From Mesorhizobium sp. B1-1-8 (GTDB taxonomy: Bacteria; Pseudomonadota; Alphaproteobacteria; Rhizobiales; Rhizobiaceae), in NCBI RefSeq assembly GCF_006442795.2, contig NZ_CP083956.1:186001-250000 (forward strand): a stretch of 64,000 nt of DNA, given 5' to 3'. Below, in pieces: positions 19,596 through 27,877 of this stretch. The position numbers were made by a program, and so were the translations under genes. Each line of letters opens with the position of its first letter. Within the stretch, counting starts at the first letter, position 1. A model generated the notes under the pieces. It searched no databases. It saw nothing but the letters and a program-made list of their open reading frames with translations, and was not told where the DNA came from.

Positions 19596-20009
19596 ATGAA
19601 TGTCGGTGATGCCGCGGAGCGTTCCGGCCTGCCGGCCAAGACCATCCGCTATTATGAGGAGATCGGCCTGATCCGGCCGGCGCGGGCCGAAAACGGCTAC
19701 CGCGATTATTCCGGCGACGACATCCACAGGCTGGCTTTCCTGCGCCGCGCCCGCAATCTCGGCTTTTCAATCGACGATTGCAGGCAGCTTATGGCGCTTT
19801 ACCAGGATCGCAGCCGCGCCAGCCACGACGTGCGCGAAATCGCCGCCGCCCATGTCAGGGCGATCGAGGAGAAGGTGCGCGAGCTGCAGTCGATGCGCGC
19901 GACGCTGCAGACACTGATCCACGCGTGTCATGGTGACGCGCGGCCGGAGTGTCCGATATTGGATGATATGGCGGGGGTGGTGGAGGACGAGAAGGCGTTG
20001 CTCGCGTAA
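19596..20009 (+). CDS. cueR: CueR-type copper-responsive MerR family regulator
   Basis: This MerR-family activator of 137 residues senses Cu(I). The N-terminal winged helix (MNVGDAAERSGLPAKTIRYY, then EEIGLIRP and NGYRDY) is typical. Near the C-terminus Cys111 and Cys119 in CHGDARPEC have the eight-residue spacing of the CueR metal loop. The ATG at 19596 has an AAGGAG sequence 6 bases upstream; a longer upstream frame is not family-like. Its likely target is the palindromic promoter of copA at 8986-9016. In many rhizobia cueR sits next to copA; here about 10 kb of housekeeping genes lie between. Confidence 0.9.
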   Translation: MNVGDAAERSGLPAKTIRYYEEIGLIRPARAENGYRDYSGDDIHRLAFLRRARNLGFSIDDCRQLMALYQDRSRASHDVREIAAAHVRAIEEKVRELQSMRATLQTLIHACHGDARPECPILDDMAGVVEDEKALLA

Positions 20010-20098
20010 TTTTTGTCGATGGGGGAGCAAGCCAGCGACAAGCGCCTCAACCAAACTGGTGCAAGAGCGGGAAGGTGGAGAGTAGCGCTGTTCGCCTG

Positions 20099-20443
20099 CT
20101 ATGTGTTTGGGTTGTGGATAATTTCCCACAGATGTCCGTCCGGGTCACGAAAGTAACCGGAGTAGATACTCCAGGGTCTGTCGTGCAGTTCAGTGACGGG
20201 TGCTCCCGCCGCTTCGGCTTTGGCTAGCAGCTCGTCCACTTACTGCCGGGTCTCGACGACATGGCCAAGGCTGAACTCCCCGCTACGCGCCGGCCCGGGT
20301 GCGATGCCTGCGTCTTTAGCAAGTTCACTACGCGGGTAAAGGGCGAGAGGCACGCATCAGTGGTTCCCATCCATCGGGCTGGTTTGTCAACCAGATAATC
20401 GCCGTCAAACAACGGGTTCAAACCGTGAGCAAAATCTGGCATG
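20099..20443 (-). pseudogene. Degraded VOC (glyoxalase/bleomycin-resistance) family gene
   Basis: Read leftward, one frame gives LALYPRSELAKDAG and, after an internal TAA, VDELLAKAEAAGAPVTEL, PWSIYSGYFRDPDGHLWEI and IHNPNT before a stop. This is the C-terminal half of a vicinal-oxygen-chelate protein, ending in the usual metal-ligand Glu of HLWEI. The upstream part (MPDFAHGLNPLFDGD) is in a different frame, and the joined frame has another stop. At least one nonsense change and one frameshift therefore separate it from a working gene. Its boundaries are approximate. It has no evident operon partners. Confidence 0.7.
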
Positions 20444-20452
20444 GTGGCTCCC

Positions 20453-20953
20453 ATGCCTATCATCTCCCCGATTCCCATCAATCCCCTGATCGACGGCCGC
20501 CAGTCGGAGCGCGCCATGCTGGTGAGGCGCGGCGTGCAGCGTCTGCTCAAGGAAATGGGCGCGCATGTGCTGCCAGAGCTGTCGCTCGCGACCGGCCGGC
20601 GCGCCGATCTCGTCGCGCTGACGCGGCAGGGCGACATCTGGATCATCGAGATCAAATCCTCGATCGAGGATTTCCGGGTCGACCGCAAATGGCCGGACTA
20701 TCGCCTCCACTCGGACCGCTTCTTCTTCGCCACCCATCCCGGCGTGCCCTCGGAGATTTTCCCCGAAGAATGCGGCTTCATCCTTTCCGACGGCTACGGC
20801 GCCGAGATCCTGCGCAACGCGCCGGAGCACCGCATGGCGGCCGCAACGCGCAAGGCGCTGATGCTGCGCATCGCGCGAGCGGGTGCTGCGCGCCTGCTGG
20901 CGGCGGAACTCGCCGGGGTTTCAGTGCCGGCGCTGGAGGGGGAGAGCGAGTAG
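20453..20953 (+). CDS. mmcB: MmcB family DNA repair protein
   Basis: The product has 166 residues and is a PD-(D/E)XK-fold protein of the alphaproteobacterial MmcB family, which is SOS-linked in Caulobacter and protects against mitomycin C. The nuclease-like core is RRADLVALTRQGDIWIIEIKSS, with the Asp and the EIK triad in place, followed by the conserved YRLHSDRFFFATHPGVP. An ATG four codons upstream is equally possible. It is convergent with nhaA (45-base gap). No clear LexA box was seen upstream. Confidence 0.85.
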   Translation: MPIISPIPINPLIDGRQSERAMLVRRGVQRLLKEMGAHVLPELSLATGRRADLVALTRQGDIWIIEIKSSIEDFRVDRKWPDYRLHSDRFFFATHPGVPSEIFPEECGFILSDGYGAEILRNAPEHRMAAATRKALMLRIARAGAARLLAAELAGVSVPALEGESE

Positions 20954-20998
20954 CCGGTTCCTCGCCCACGAAGTGGTCCGCCTTCGCCTGGGCCTGGC

Positions 20999-22189
20999 CT
21001 ACTCCACTTCTTCCTCAACTCCACCAGTGGCGGGCGCCATCAGCAGCACCGCGGCGCCAAGCAGTGCTGCGAGCAGCGAGCCGGCAAGGATGCCGATCTT
21101 CACCGCGTCCTGAAGCGCCACATCGCCGGCGAAGGCGAGAAGGCCGATGAAGAGGCTCATGGTGAAGCCGATGCCGCACAGCAGCGAAATGCCGATCATG
21201 TGCGTCCAGCCGGCATTGACCGGCAGGTCGGCAAGGCCGAGCCGGATGGCAAGCGCGGAGGAGCCGAAGACGCCGACCAGCTTGCCCAGCACAAGGCCGG
21301 CGGCGACGCCGAGCGTCAGCGGTTCGACCAGCCCGGCGAGGCTGAGGCCGCCAAGCGAGACGCCGGCATTGGTGAAACCGAAGATCGGGATGACGATGAA
21401 AGACACTATTCTGTATAGGCCGTGTTCCAGCCTATGCAGCGGCGAATGCTCGGTGTCATGGCCGATGCCGGCGGTGCGTTCGAGCGGGATGGTGAGCGCC
21501 AGCGCCACGCCGGCAAGCGTGGCATGCACGCCCGATTTCAGCACCAGCACCCAAAGCACCGCGCCAAGCACCAGATAAGGCACGAGGTTCATCACCCGCA
21601 TGCGGTTGAGCACGATGAGCACGGCGATGACGGCGAAGGCTGAGCCGAGATAGGCGAGCGACAGACCGGTGGTGTAGAAGATCGCGATGATGATGACGGC
21701 GCCGAGATCGTCGATGATGGCGAGCGCGGTCAGGAACACCTTCAGCGAGGCCGGCACGCGGCTGCCGAGCAGCGACAGCACGCCGAGCGCGAAGGCGATG
21801 TCGGTGGCGGTCGGAATCGCCCAGCCGGAGAGTGCTGCGGAATTGTTGCGGTTGATCGCGACATAGACCAGCGCCGGCACCACCATGCCGCCGGCGGCGG
21901 CGATGCCGGGCAGCACCCGGCGCGGCCAGGTCGAGAGCTGGCCGTCCAGCATCTCGCGCTTGATCTCCAGCCCGACCAGCAGGAAGAACACCGCCATCAG
22001 CCCGTCATTGATCCAGTGCGAGACGCTGAGCGGCCCGAGATAGGCATGGAGGACGGCGAAATAGGTTTCGGCCAAGGGCGAATTGGCGACGATCAGCGCA
22101 AGGGCCGCGGCCGCCATCAGGATGATGCCGCCGGCCGCCTCACTATCGAGGAATTCGCGCAGGATCGGTTTTGGCCGCTCGTCTTGCAT
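20999..22189 (-). CDS. nhaA: Na+/H+ antiporter NhaA
   Basis: This is an inner-membrane antiporter of 396 residues that exchanges sodium for protons and supports pH and salt homeostasis. The sequence has about 11-12 hydrophobic segments. It contains the ion-binding pair in [11 protein letters not shown], the loop [22 protein letters not shown] and the segment [14 protein letters not shown]. The C-terminus ends in an acidic EEEVE tail. It is divergent from a palindromic repeat region and convergent with mmcB. Confidence 0.95.
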   Translation of the reverse strand: MQDERPKPILREFLDSEAAGGIILMAAAALALIVANSPLAETYFAVLHAYLGPLSVSHWINDGLMAVFFLLVGLEIKREMLDGQLSTWPRRVLPGIAAAGGMVVPALVYVAINRNNSAALSGWAIPTATDIAFALGVLSLLGSRVPASLKVFLTALAIIDDLGAVIIIAIFYTTGLSLAYLGSAFAVIAVLIVLNRMRVMNLVPYLVLGAVLWVLVLKSGVHATLAGVALALTIPLERTAGIGHDTEHSPLHRLEHGLYRIVSFIVIPIFGFTNAGVSLGGLSLAGLVEPLTLGVAAGLVLGKLVGVFGSSALAIRLGLADLPVNAGWTHMIGISLLCGIGFTMSLFIGLLAFAGDVALQDAVKIGILAGSLLAALLGAAVLLMAPATGGVEEEVE

Positions 22190-22317
22190 GGTCGCTCCCT
22201 AACCCAGCCTATTGGCCGGGAACCTGTAGTCCATTGATGCGCAGCGCCAGTGGCGATGCAAGGCTTACGAGTTACACGGCAGCGCATGTTTCGAAAATTA
22301 ACTAACCGCCCGTCCCA

Positions 22318-22500
22318 TCGTCATCCACGGGCGAAGCAAGGAGCGAAGCGACGCGGCGCAGACCCGAGGATCCATTCCGTTACATCGGAGCGGTGCCAAC
22401 GGTGCAGAATTCTGCTCCGCTGCGTTCTTCGGCCGGGGTCACGGAATGGATCCTCGGGTCTCCGCGTCCGCTTTGCTCCCGCTCCGCCCGTGGATGACGA
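22318..22500. repeat. Palindromic intergenic repeat, copy 1
   Basis: The ends are inverted copies (TCGTCATCCACGGGCG and CGCCCGTGGATGACGA). An inner inverted pair, GACCCGAGGATCCATTCCGT and its complement, lies inside. The whole 183-base unit can fold into one long hairpin. It shares both arms with copy 2 at 24643-24821, on the other side of actS/actR. It has no reading frame of note. Confidence 0.85.
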
Positions 22501-22507
22501 CGCCTGC

Positions 22508-23077
22508 CTAACGCGGCGCGCGCTTGGCCAGGATACGCTGCAAGGTGCGGCGATGCATGTTGAGCCGGCGCGCGGTCTCAGAAACGTTGCGGTCGCACAT
22601 TTCGTAGACGCGCTGGATGTGCTCCCAACGGACCCGGTCGGCCGACATCGGATTTTCCGGCGGCGCGGCGCGCGTGCCCGAGGTGCGGGTCAGCGCGGCA
22701 AAGACATCGTCGGCGTCGGCCGGCTTGGAGAGATAGTCGATGGCGCCGAGCTTCACCGCGGTCACCGCGGTGGCGATATTGCCGTAGCCGGTCAGGATGA
22801 CGGTGCGGGCATCGTCGCGCTTCTCGCGGATGGCGGCAACGACGTCGAGGCCGTTGCCATCGCCCAGTCGCATGTCGACCACCGCATAGGCCGGCGGACG
22901 GGCGCGCGCCTTGGCGACCGCCTCTTCGACGCTCTCGGCCGTCTCGACCACGAAGCCCCTGGTTTCCATGGCCCGGGCAAGCCGGGTCACGAACGGCTTG
23001 TCGTCATCGACGATCAGCAGCGAGGTGTCCTCGCCCTCTACCATCGTAGCCGTGGTTTCGTCTGCGCTCATCGTCAT
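22508..23077 (-). CDS. actR: Redox response regulator ActR (RegA/PrrA family)
   Basis: This is the DNA-binding partner of ActS. The 189-residue product has a receiver domain (SLLIVDDDKPF; phospho-acceptor Asp in YAVVDMRLGDGNG; conserved Lys in DYLSKPADADD) and a short C-terminal Fis-type helix-turn-helix (NVSETARRLNMHRRTLQRILAK) that is nearly invariant in this family. The family controls respiration, carbon and nitrogen fixation, and in rhizobia acid tolerance. The ATG at 23077 has an AGGAA sequence just upstream. It follows actS after 124 bases on the same strand. Confidence 0.93.
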   Translation of the reverse strand: MTMSADETTATMVEGEDTSLLIVDDDKPFVTRLARAMETRGFVVETAESVEEAVAKARARPPAYAVVDMRLGDGNGLDVVAAIREKRDDARTVILTGYGNIATAVTAVKLGAIDYLSKPADADDVFAALTRTSGTRAAPPENPMSADRVRWEHIQRVYEMCDRNVSETARRLNMHRRTLQRILAKRAPR

Positions 23078-23201
23078 TGCGATTCCTGCTGCCTTAATTT
23101 TACGCAGATACAATTCCGCAACACCAATGTCCAACTTTTAGAGCCAGTCGCAGGTTGCCATGCGGCCAGCAGCGCCGGCTCAGGTCCGGGTCAGGCCCGG
23201 C

Positions 23202-24527
23202 TCAGGCATTGTCGAACATGCTCGCCGGCGCCTGCTCTGGGTTGAGGAAGACACTGCGCGGCCAGGATACCTGCACCACGGCGCCTTCGCCGAGGCCGCT
23301 CGAATTGCGGAAATCGAGCGTCGCCCCGGAGCGCTCCAGCAAGGTCTTGGCGATGAACAGCCCCAGCCCGAGGCCACCGCCCGCCTCGTTGCCCTGGCGG
23401 GTCGACATATAAGGCTCGCCGATGCGGTCGATGATCTCGGCCGGGAAGCCAGGCCCGTCGTCGGTGATGGAGAGGGTGACTGCGACCTCGTCCCAGGTCC
23501 AGCTGATGGTGACCGACTTGCGGGCGAAATCGACGGCGTTCTCGACCAGATTGCCGAGCCCATAGATGACGCCGGGGCTGCGCTGCCCGACTGGCTCGGG
23601 GCCGATGCGCTCGCCGGGACGCAGCTGGATCGAAATGCCGAAATCGCGGTGCGGCGCCGTCACCTCCTCGATCAGCGAGGTCAGCGGCAGGCGCGACAGA
23701 TGCGCCTCGCCCTCGGTGGACAGGCTGGTCAGCCGCTTCAGGATCTCGCGGCAGCGCTCGCTTTGCGTGCGCAGCAGCGTCACGTCCTCGCCATAGGTCG
23801 GATCCTTGCCGAGCGCCTTTTCCATCTCCCTGGAGACGAGCGCGATGGTGGCGAGCGGGGTGCCGAGCTCATGCGCGGCCGCGGCCGCAAGCCCGTCCAG
23901 CGCCGACAGATGCTGCTCGCGCTGCAGCACGAGCTCGGTGGCGGCCAGCGCATTGGCGAGCAGGCGTGCCTCGGCGGCGACGCGGAAGGCATAGATGGCG
24001 GTGAAGGCGATGGACGCGAACACCGCCATCCACATGCCGGCGACATAGATGAACGGCATCGGCAGCGGCGCGCCTTCATACCAGGGCAGCGGCAGATGAT
24101 AGAACACCAGCAGGCTCGCCGCCGTCAGCACCAGTGCGCCCAGCACCGCGGTGAAGCGCAGCGGCAGAGACGCCGCCGAAATGACAACCGGCACCGAGAG
24201 CAGCACCGAGAACGGGTTGGTCAGCCCACCCGTCATGTAAAGCAGGCCGGTGAGCTGCAGGCCGTCAAAGGTCAGGATGCCGAAAGCCGAGGCAGGGGTC
24301 AGCCGGTGGGCGGCCGGATAGCGGAAGGTGAGCCACAAATTCATCCAGGCCGAGCAGGCGATGAGCGCGAAGCACATCGGGACCGGCAGCGGGAATTTCA
24401 GCCCGTAGGCCACCACCAGCACCGTCAGGCTCTGGCCGACGATGGCCAGCCAGCGCAGGCGGATCAGCGTGTTGAGCCGCAGCCGCTGGCTCAGCTGGAA
24501 ATCGGGGGTGTTGAGGATGTTGATCAT
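23202..24527 (-). CDS. actS: Redox sensor histidine kinase ActS (RegB/PrrB family)
   Basis: This membrane histidine kinase of 441 residues has six predicted transmembrane segments in its first half. The loop GGLTNPF is the quinone-sensing signature of RegB. The H-box is AAAAHELGTPLATIAL. The redox-active cysteine of the family is kept in SERCREILKRL, and the ATPase domain has ENAVDFA and DDGPGFP. It should phosphorylate ActR in response to the redox state of the quinone pool. No senC/prrC gene lies beside it. Both actS and actR are bracketed by copies of one palindromic repeat. Confidence 0.93.
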   Translation of the reverse strand: MINILNTPDFQLSQRLRLNTLIRLRWLAIVGQSLTVLVVAYGLKFPLPVPMCFALIACSAWMNLWLTFRYPAAHRLTPASAFGILTFDGLQLTGLLYMTGGLTNPFSVLLSVPVVISAASLPLRFTAVLGALVLTAASLLVFYHLPLPWYEGAPLPMPFIYVAGMWMAVFASIAFTAIYAFRVAAEARLLANALAATELVLQREQHLSALDGLAAAAAHELGTPLATIALVSREMEKALGKDPTYGEDVTLLRTQSERCREILKRLTSLSTEGEAHLSRLPLTSLIEEVTAPHRDFGISIQLRPGERIGPEPVGQRSPGVIYGLGNLVENAVDFARKSVTISWTWDEVAVTLSITDDGPGFPAEIIDRIGEPYMSTRQGNEAGGGLGLGLFIAKTLLERSGATLDFRNSSGLGEGAVVQVSWPRSVFLNPEQAPASMFDNA

Positions 24528-24642
24528 CGACTTACGATTATAACCGCGGGAGGGTAAGCGCTAGTAGTGCTGACCGGTCGGCAGCTGGTGTTTCGGTTCA
24601 CCATCATGAGCGCTTGGTGATTGGCGAGACCCCCTCGCGATT

Positions 24643-24821
24643 TCGTCATCCACGGGCGCAGCGACGCGAAGCGGAGCGCAGACCCGAGGATCCATTCCGT
24701 TACCTTAACCATAGAATGCAACGGAGCAGAATTCTGAACCGTCGCAACGCCTGGAAGTCACGGAATGGATCCTCGGGTCTGCGCGCGTCGCTTCGCTCCT
24801 TGCTCCGCCCGTGGATGACGA
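24643..24821. repeat. Palindromic intergenic repeat, copy 2
   Basis: This 179-base unit has the same outer arms (TCGTCATCCACGGGCG and its complement) and inner arms (GACCCGAGGATCCATTCCGT and its complement) as the copy at 22318-22500. The central loop differs. It fills most of the 367-base gap between actS and hrpB, so actS promoter elements must lie close to it or within it. The rest of the gap shows nothing else recognisable. Confidence 0.85.
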
Positions 24822-24894
24822 AGTAATGGCGTTTGCGCCAATCACCAACGCACATTGTCCACTAACGCGAATGGCCTGCCGACGTGGCACGAAC

Positions 24895-27447
24895 CTACGT
24901 CCCGCGCGGCTTGGCGCGGCTGGTTGCCGGGGCGAGCAGCGGGTTCTCCGGCCAAACATGTTTTGGGTAACGGCCGCGCATGTCGGCGCGCACATCCGCC
25001 CAGGAGCCGCGCCAGAAGCCGGGCAGGTCGCGGGTCGTCTGGATCGGCCGGTGCGCCGGCGACAACAGTTCGAGCGTCAGCGGCACGGTGCCGTTGGCGA
25101 TCGAAGGATGGCGGTCGAGGCCGAACAATTCCTGGACGCGGATGGCCAGCACCGGCCACTCTCCTTCATAGCGGATCGGCACATGGCTGCCAGACGGCGC
25201 ATCGAAATGCGTCGGCGCCAGCGCGTCGACCTTGCGCTGCAGGTCGTGCGGGACCAATGACATAAGAGCATTTGCAAGCGCCGCCGGCTTGATAGCCGAG
25301 AAGGAAGCGTCGCCGGCGAGAAACGGCAGCAGCCAGTCGTCGAGGCGATCGAGAAGGGCGGCATCGGAGACATCTGGCCAGGGCGCGCCGAGGCCACGAT
25401 TGAGCCAGCCCAGCCGCTGGCGCAGCGTCTCGGCCTCCTTGCCCCAGTCGAGCAGCGACAAGCCGTGCTCGCGTAAAGCATCGAGGATGGCGCGGTCGGC
25501 ATCGGCGCCCGACGGCGCCGGCAGCATGCGCTCGGACAGCGTGATGGCGCCGAGCCTGGCCGTCTCGCGCACGCGCACCGTGCGGCGCTCGCGGTCGAAG
25601 CTGGTCTCGCGCCGCGTCTCGATGCGGTCGGCGAGCGCCGCACGGATATCGGCTTCGTCGACCGGAGCCGCTGCGGTGATGCGGGCATTCTGCGCCTTGC
25701 CCTGCATATCGGCGACGACCAGCCAGGTCTCGCCGGCCAGCGGATCGGCGGCATCGACCACGGCGCCTGAGCCATTGGCCAGCACGAAGCGGCCGCGCTC
25801 GCCGCGCGCCCGTGCCACTCGGTCGGGCCAGGCGTGGATAAGGAGTGCGCCGGCGCCACCCTCCCCCCTGAGGGGAGGGTCGACCCGCGCAGCGGGGCGG
25901 GGTGGGGTCGCCGATGGCGTGCCCGAACCGACCCCACCCCGCTCCGCTATGCGGAGCGACCCTCCCCTCGAGGGGGAGGGTTTTGCCAGCCGCTCGGCGA
26001 GTTGCCGGGCGGCATTGGCGCGCGGCGATTTCTCGCTGCGAAAGCGCATCAGCCGGCGCTCGAGGTCGGCGCTGTCGCCGCCCAGCCCACGCTCGGTCAA
26101 GAGCACGGCAAGCGTCGCCGCCTCCAGCGCCTGTCCGCTCCTTGCCGCTTCGGCGACCATATGCGCCAGCCGCACCGGCAGCGCCAGCCCGCGCATCGCA
26201 GCGCCCGCTTCCGTCAAGCGGCCGGCCTCATCGATGGCGTGCAGGGCGCGCAGCAGCGCCCTCGCCTCGTTCAGTGCCGGCCCCGGTGGCGGATCGAGGA
26301 AGGCGAGGCTCGACGGATCGGCGACGCCGAAGGCGGCACAGTCGAGCAGCAGTCCGGAGAGATCTGCCTCGAGGATTTCCGGCGGCGTGAAGGCCGGCAG
26401 CGCCGCCGTCTGCTCGGCGCGCCACAGCCGGATGGCGACGCCGGCTTGCGTGCGCCCGGCGCGGCCAGCGCGCTGGTCGGCGGAGGCCTTGCTGACACGC
26501 ACCGTCTCCAGCCGCGTCAGGCCGCTCGCCGGCTCGTAACGCGGCAGCCGCGACAGGCCGGAATCGATGACGACGCGCACGCCGTCGATGGTGATCGAGG
26601 TCTCGGCGATCGAGGTCGCCAGCACCACCTTGCGGCGACCGGCCGGCGCCGGCTTGATCGCGGCGTCCTGCGCCTTGTTGTCGAGTTGGCCGTAGAGCGG
26701 CACGATGTCCGTATCGGCGCCGACATTGCCGTGCAGCCGTTCGGCGGTGCGTTCGATCTCGCGCTGGCCGGGCAGGAAGGCGAGCACACTGCCCTGCTCG
26801 GTGGCGAGTGCTGAGCGAATCGCCTTGGCCATGGCGTCCTCGATGGCGACACCAGCCGGCCGTTCGTCATAACGTATATCGACCGGGAAAGCGCGGCCTT
26901 CGCTTTCGATCACCGGAGCTTGCACCAGGAGCCTCGCGACACGCGCGCCGTCGAGCGTCGCCGACATCACCAGCAGGCGCAGGTCGGGCCTGAGCGCGCC
27001 CTGCACGTCGAGCGCCAGCGCAAGGCCGAAATCGCCATCGAGCGAACGCTCATGGAATTCGTCGAAGATCACCGCCGAAACGCCGGGCAGTTCCGGATCG
27101 TCGAGGATCATTCGGGAAAGAACGCCCTCGGTGACGACGAGTATCCTTGTCCGGGCCGAGGTGCGGTTCTCCATGCGCATGGCATAGCCGACGGTGCCGC
27201 CGGGTTCCTCGCCCAGCAGCTCGGCCATGCGGCGGGCGGCGGCGCGGGCGGCGAGCCGGCGCGGCTCCAGCAGCACGATCTTGCCGGTGCCGAGCCAAGA
27301 GGCATCTAGCAGCGCCAGCGGCACCAGCGTCGTCTTGCCGGCGCCGGGCGGCGCCACCAGCACGGCGCTGTTGCGCCCGGCCAGCGCCTCGCCGAGCGCC
27401 GGCAGCACGGCGGAGACCGGAAGCTCCGGCAAGGGTTTTGTCGTCAT
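24895..27447 (-). CDS. hrpB: ATP-dependent helicase HrpB
   Basis: This is a DEAH/RHA-type RNA helicase of 850 residues with an unknown exact substrate. Motif I is APPGAGKTT, motif II is DEFH in IFDEFHERSLDGD, motif III is SAT, and motif VI lies in QRAGRAGRTQAG. The C-terminal HrpB domain ends in PVQTTRDLPGFW-like IQTTRDLPGFWRGSWADVR. A stretch of about 40 residues rich in Pro, Gly and Arg (around residues 490-530) is encoded by a palindromic repeat that has landed inside the gene without breaking the frame. Confidence 0.94.
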   Translation of the reverse strand: MTTKPLPELPVSAVLPALGEALAGRNSAVLVAPPGAGKTTLVPLALLDASWLGTGKIVLLEPRRLAARAAARRMAELLGEEPGGTVGYAMRMENRTSARTRILVVTEGVLSRMILDDPELPGVSAVIFDEFHERSLDGDFGLALALDVQGALRPDLRLLVMSATLDGARVARLLVQAPVIESEGRAFPVDIRYDERPAGVAIEDAMAKAIRSALATEQGSVLAFLPGQREIERTAERLHGNVGADTDIVPLYGQLDNKAQDAAIKPAPAGRRKVVLATSIAETSITIDGVRVVIDSGLSRLPRYEPASGLTRLETVRVSKASADQRAGRAGRTQAGVAIRLWRAEQTAALPAFTPPEILEADLSGLLLDCAAFGVADPSSLAFLDPPPGPALNEARALLRALHAIDEAGRLTEAGAAMRGLALPVRLAHMVAEAARSGQALEAATLAVLLTERGLGGDSADLERRLMRFRSEKSPRANAARQLAERLAKPSPSRGGSLRIAERGGVGSGTPSATPPRPAARVDPPLRGEGGAGALLIHAWPDRVARARGERGRFVLANGSGAVVDAADPLAGETWLVVADMQGKAQNARITAAAPVDEADIRAALADRIETRRETSFDRERRTVRVRETARLGAITLSERMLPAPSGADADRAILDALREHGLSLLDWGKEAETLRQRLGWLNRGLGAPWPDVSDAALLDRLDDWLLPFLAGDASFSAIKPAALANALMSLVPHDLQRKVDALAPTHFDAPSGSHVPIRYEGEWPVLAIRVQELFGLDRHPSIANGTVPLTLELLSPAHRPIQTTRDLPGFWRGSWADVRADMRGRYPKHVWPENPLLAPATSRAKPRGT
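25859..25980. repeat. Palindromic GC-rich element inside the hrpB coding sequence
   Basis: Ends CCCTCCCCC and GGGGGAGGG are inverted copies. Inside them, GACCCCACCCCGC pairs with its complement GCGGGGTGGGGTC-like counterpart, giving a long hairpin of 122 bases. The element resembles the intergenic mosaic at 31286. It encodes the low-complexity stretch KPSPSRGGSLRIAERGGVGS and following residues in HrpB. The reading frame stays open across it. Confidence 0.8.
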
Positions 27448-27738
27448 CGCGCCCGCATATCAGCGGTCGTGCATGGCATGCAACTGTCGCACAAATTGAA
27501 GGCGCCGGCGCTGCCGGCGCACTTGCCGAAGGCTTCCGCTTCGAACCCACCTTCCCCTTCGCCGACATCCGCGCGCTGTTGCCGCCGGCGCCGCCGATCC
27601 GGCCGGTGACGGTAAGCACTAGGAGCGTCGGGTAAGCTGGCTGACGAACGACCCGACGAAGCATCCCGGCGGGCATTTAGCAACGATTTCAATGAGGCTT
27701 TCGCTATGCTGCGGCGCAGCAACGAATTCGCTTGCCTT

Positions 27739-27776
27739 GTTTAGTAAAAATTGCATCACTAAACAAATTACTAAAC
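27739..27776. promoter_or_regulatory. Triple GTTTAGT/ACTAAAC operator-like cluster upstream of the ABC-dha operon
   Basis: Three copies of one heptamer occur: GTTTAGT at 27739-27745, and ACTAAAC at 27758-27764 and 27770-27776. The last two are spaced 12 bases start to start, and the first faces them across 12 bases. They lie about 100 bases before the binding-protein gene, within the 430-base gap after hrpB. The rest of this gap shows no gene I can support. The arrangement suggests a repressor or activator site for the downstream operon; the regulator is unknown. Confidence 0.5.
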
Positions 27777-27877
27777 ATCCGCCGCGCCGCGCGCTGCCAT
27801 GTTTGGGCCTCTGAGGAGAGAGGTTTGAGGGCTCTTGAAACCGTCATCCGGACGCGTTTCGCAAATGGGAGGAAGGC

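Noticed and set aside
22250..24557. Long rightward frames opposite actR and actS
   Set aside because: The leftward frames carry complete receiver and kinase motifs; the rightward ones show none.
22318..24821. Insertion sequence or composite transposon around actR/actS
   Set aside because: The two bracketing repeats have no transposase frame, and no target-site duplications could be defined by eye.
27480..27635. Possible gene remnant upstream of hrpB (frame with AEGFRFEPTFPFADIRAL)
   Set aside because: It reads smoothly for about 50 codons but has no start of its own, no ribosome-binding site and no recognisable family.
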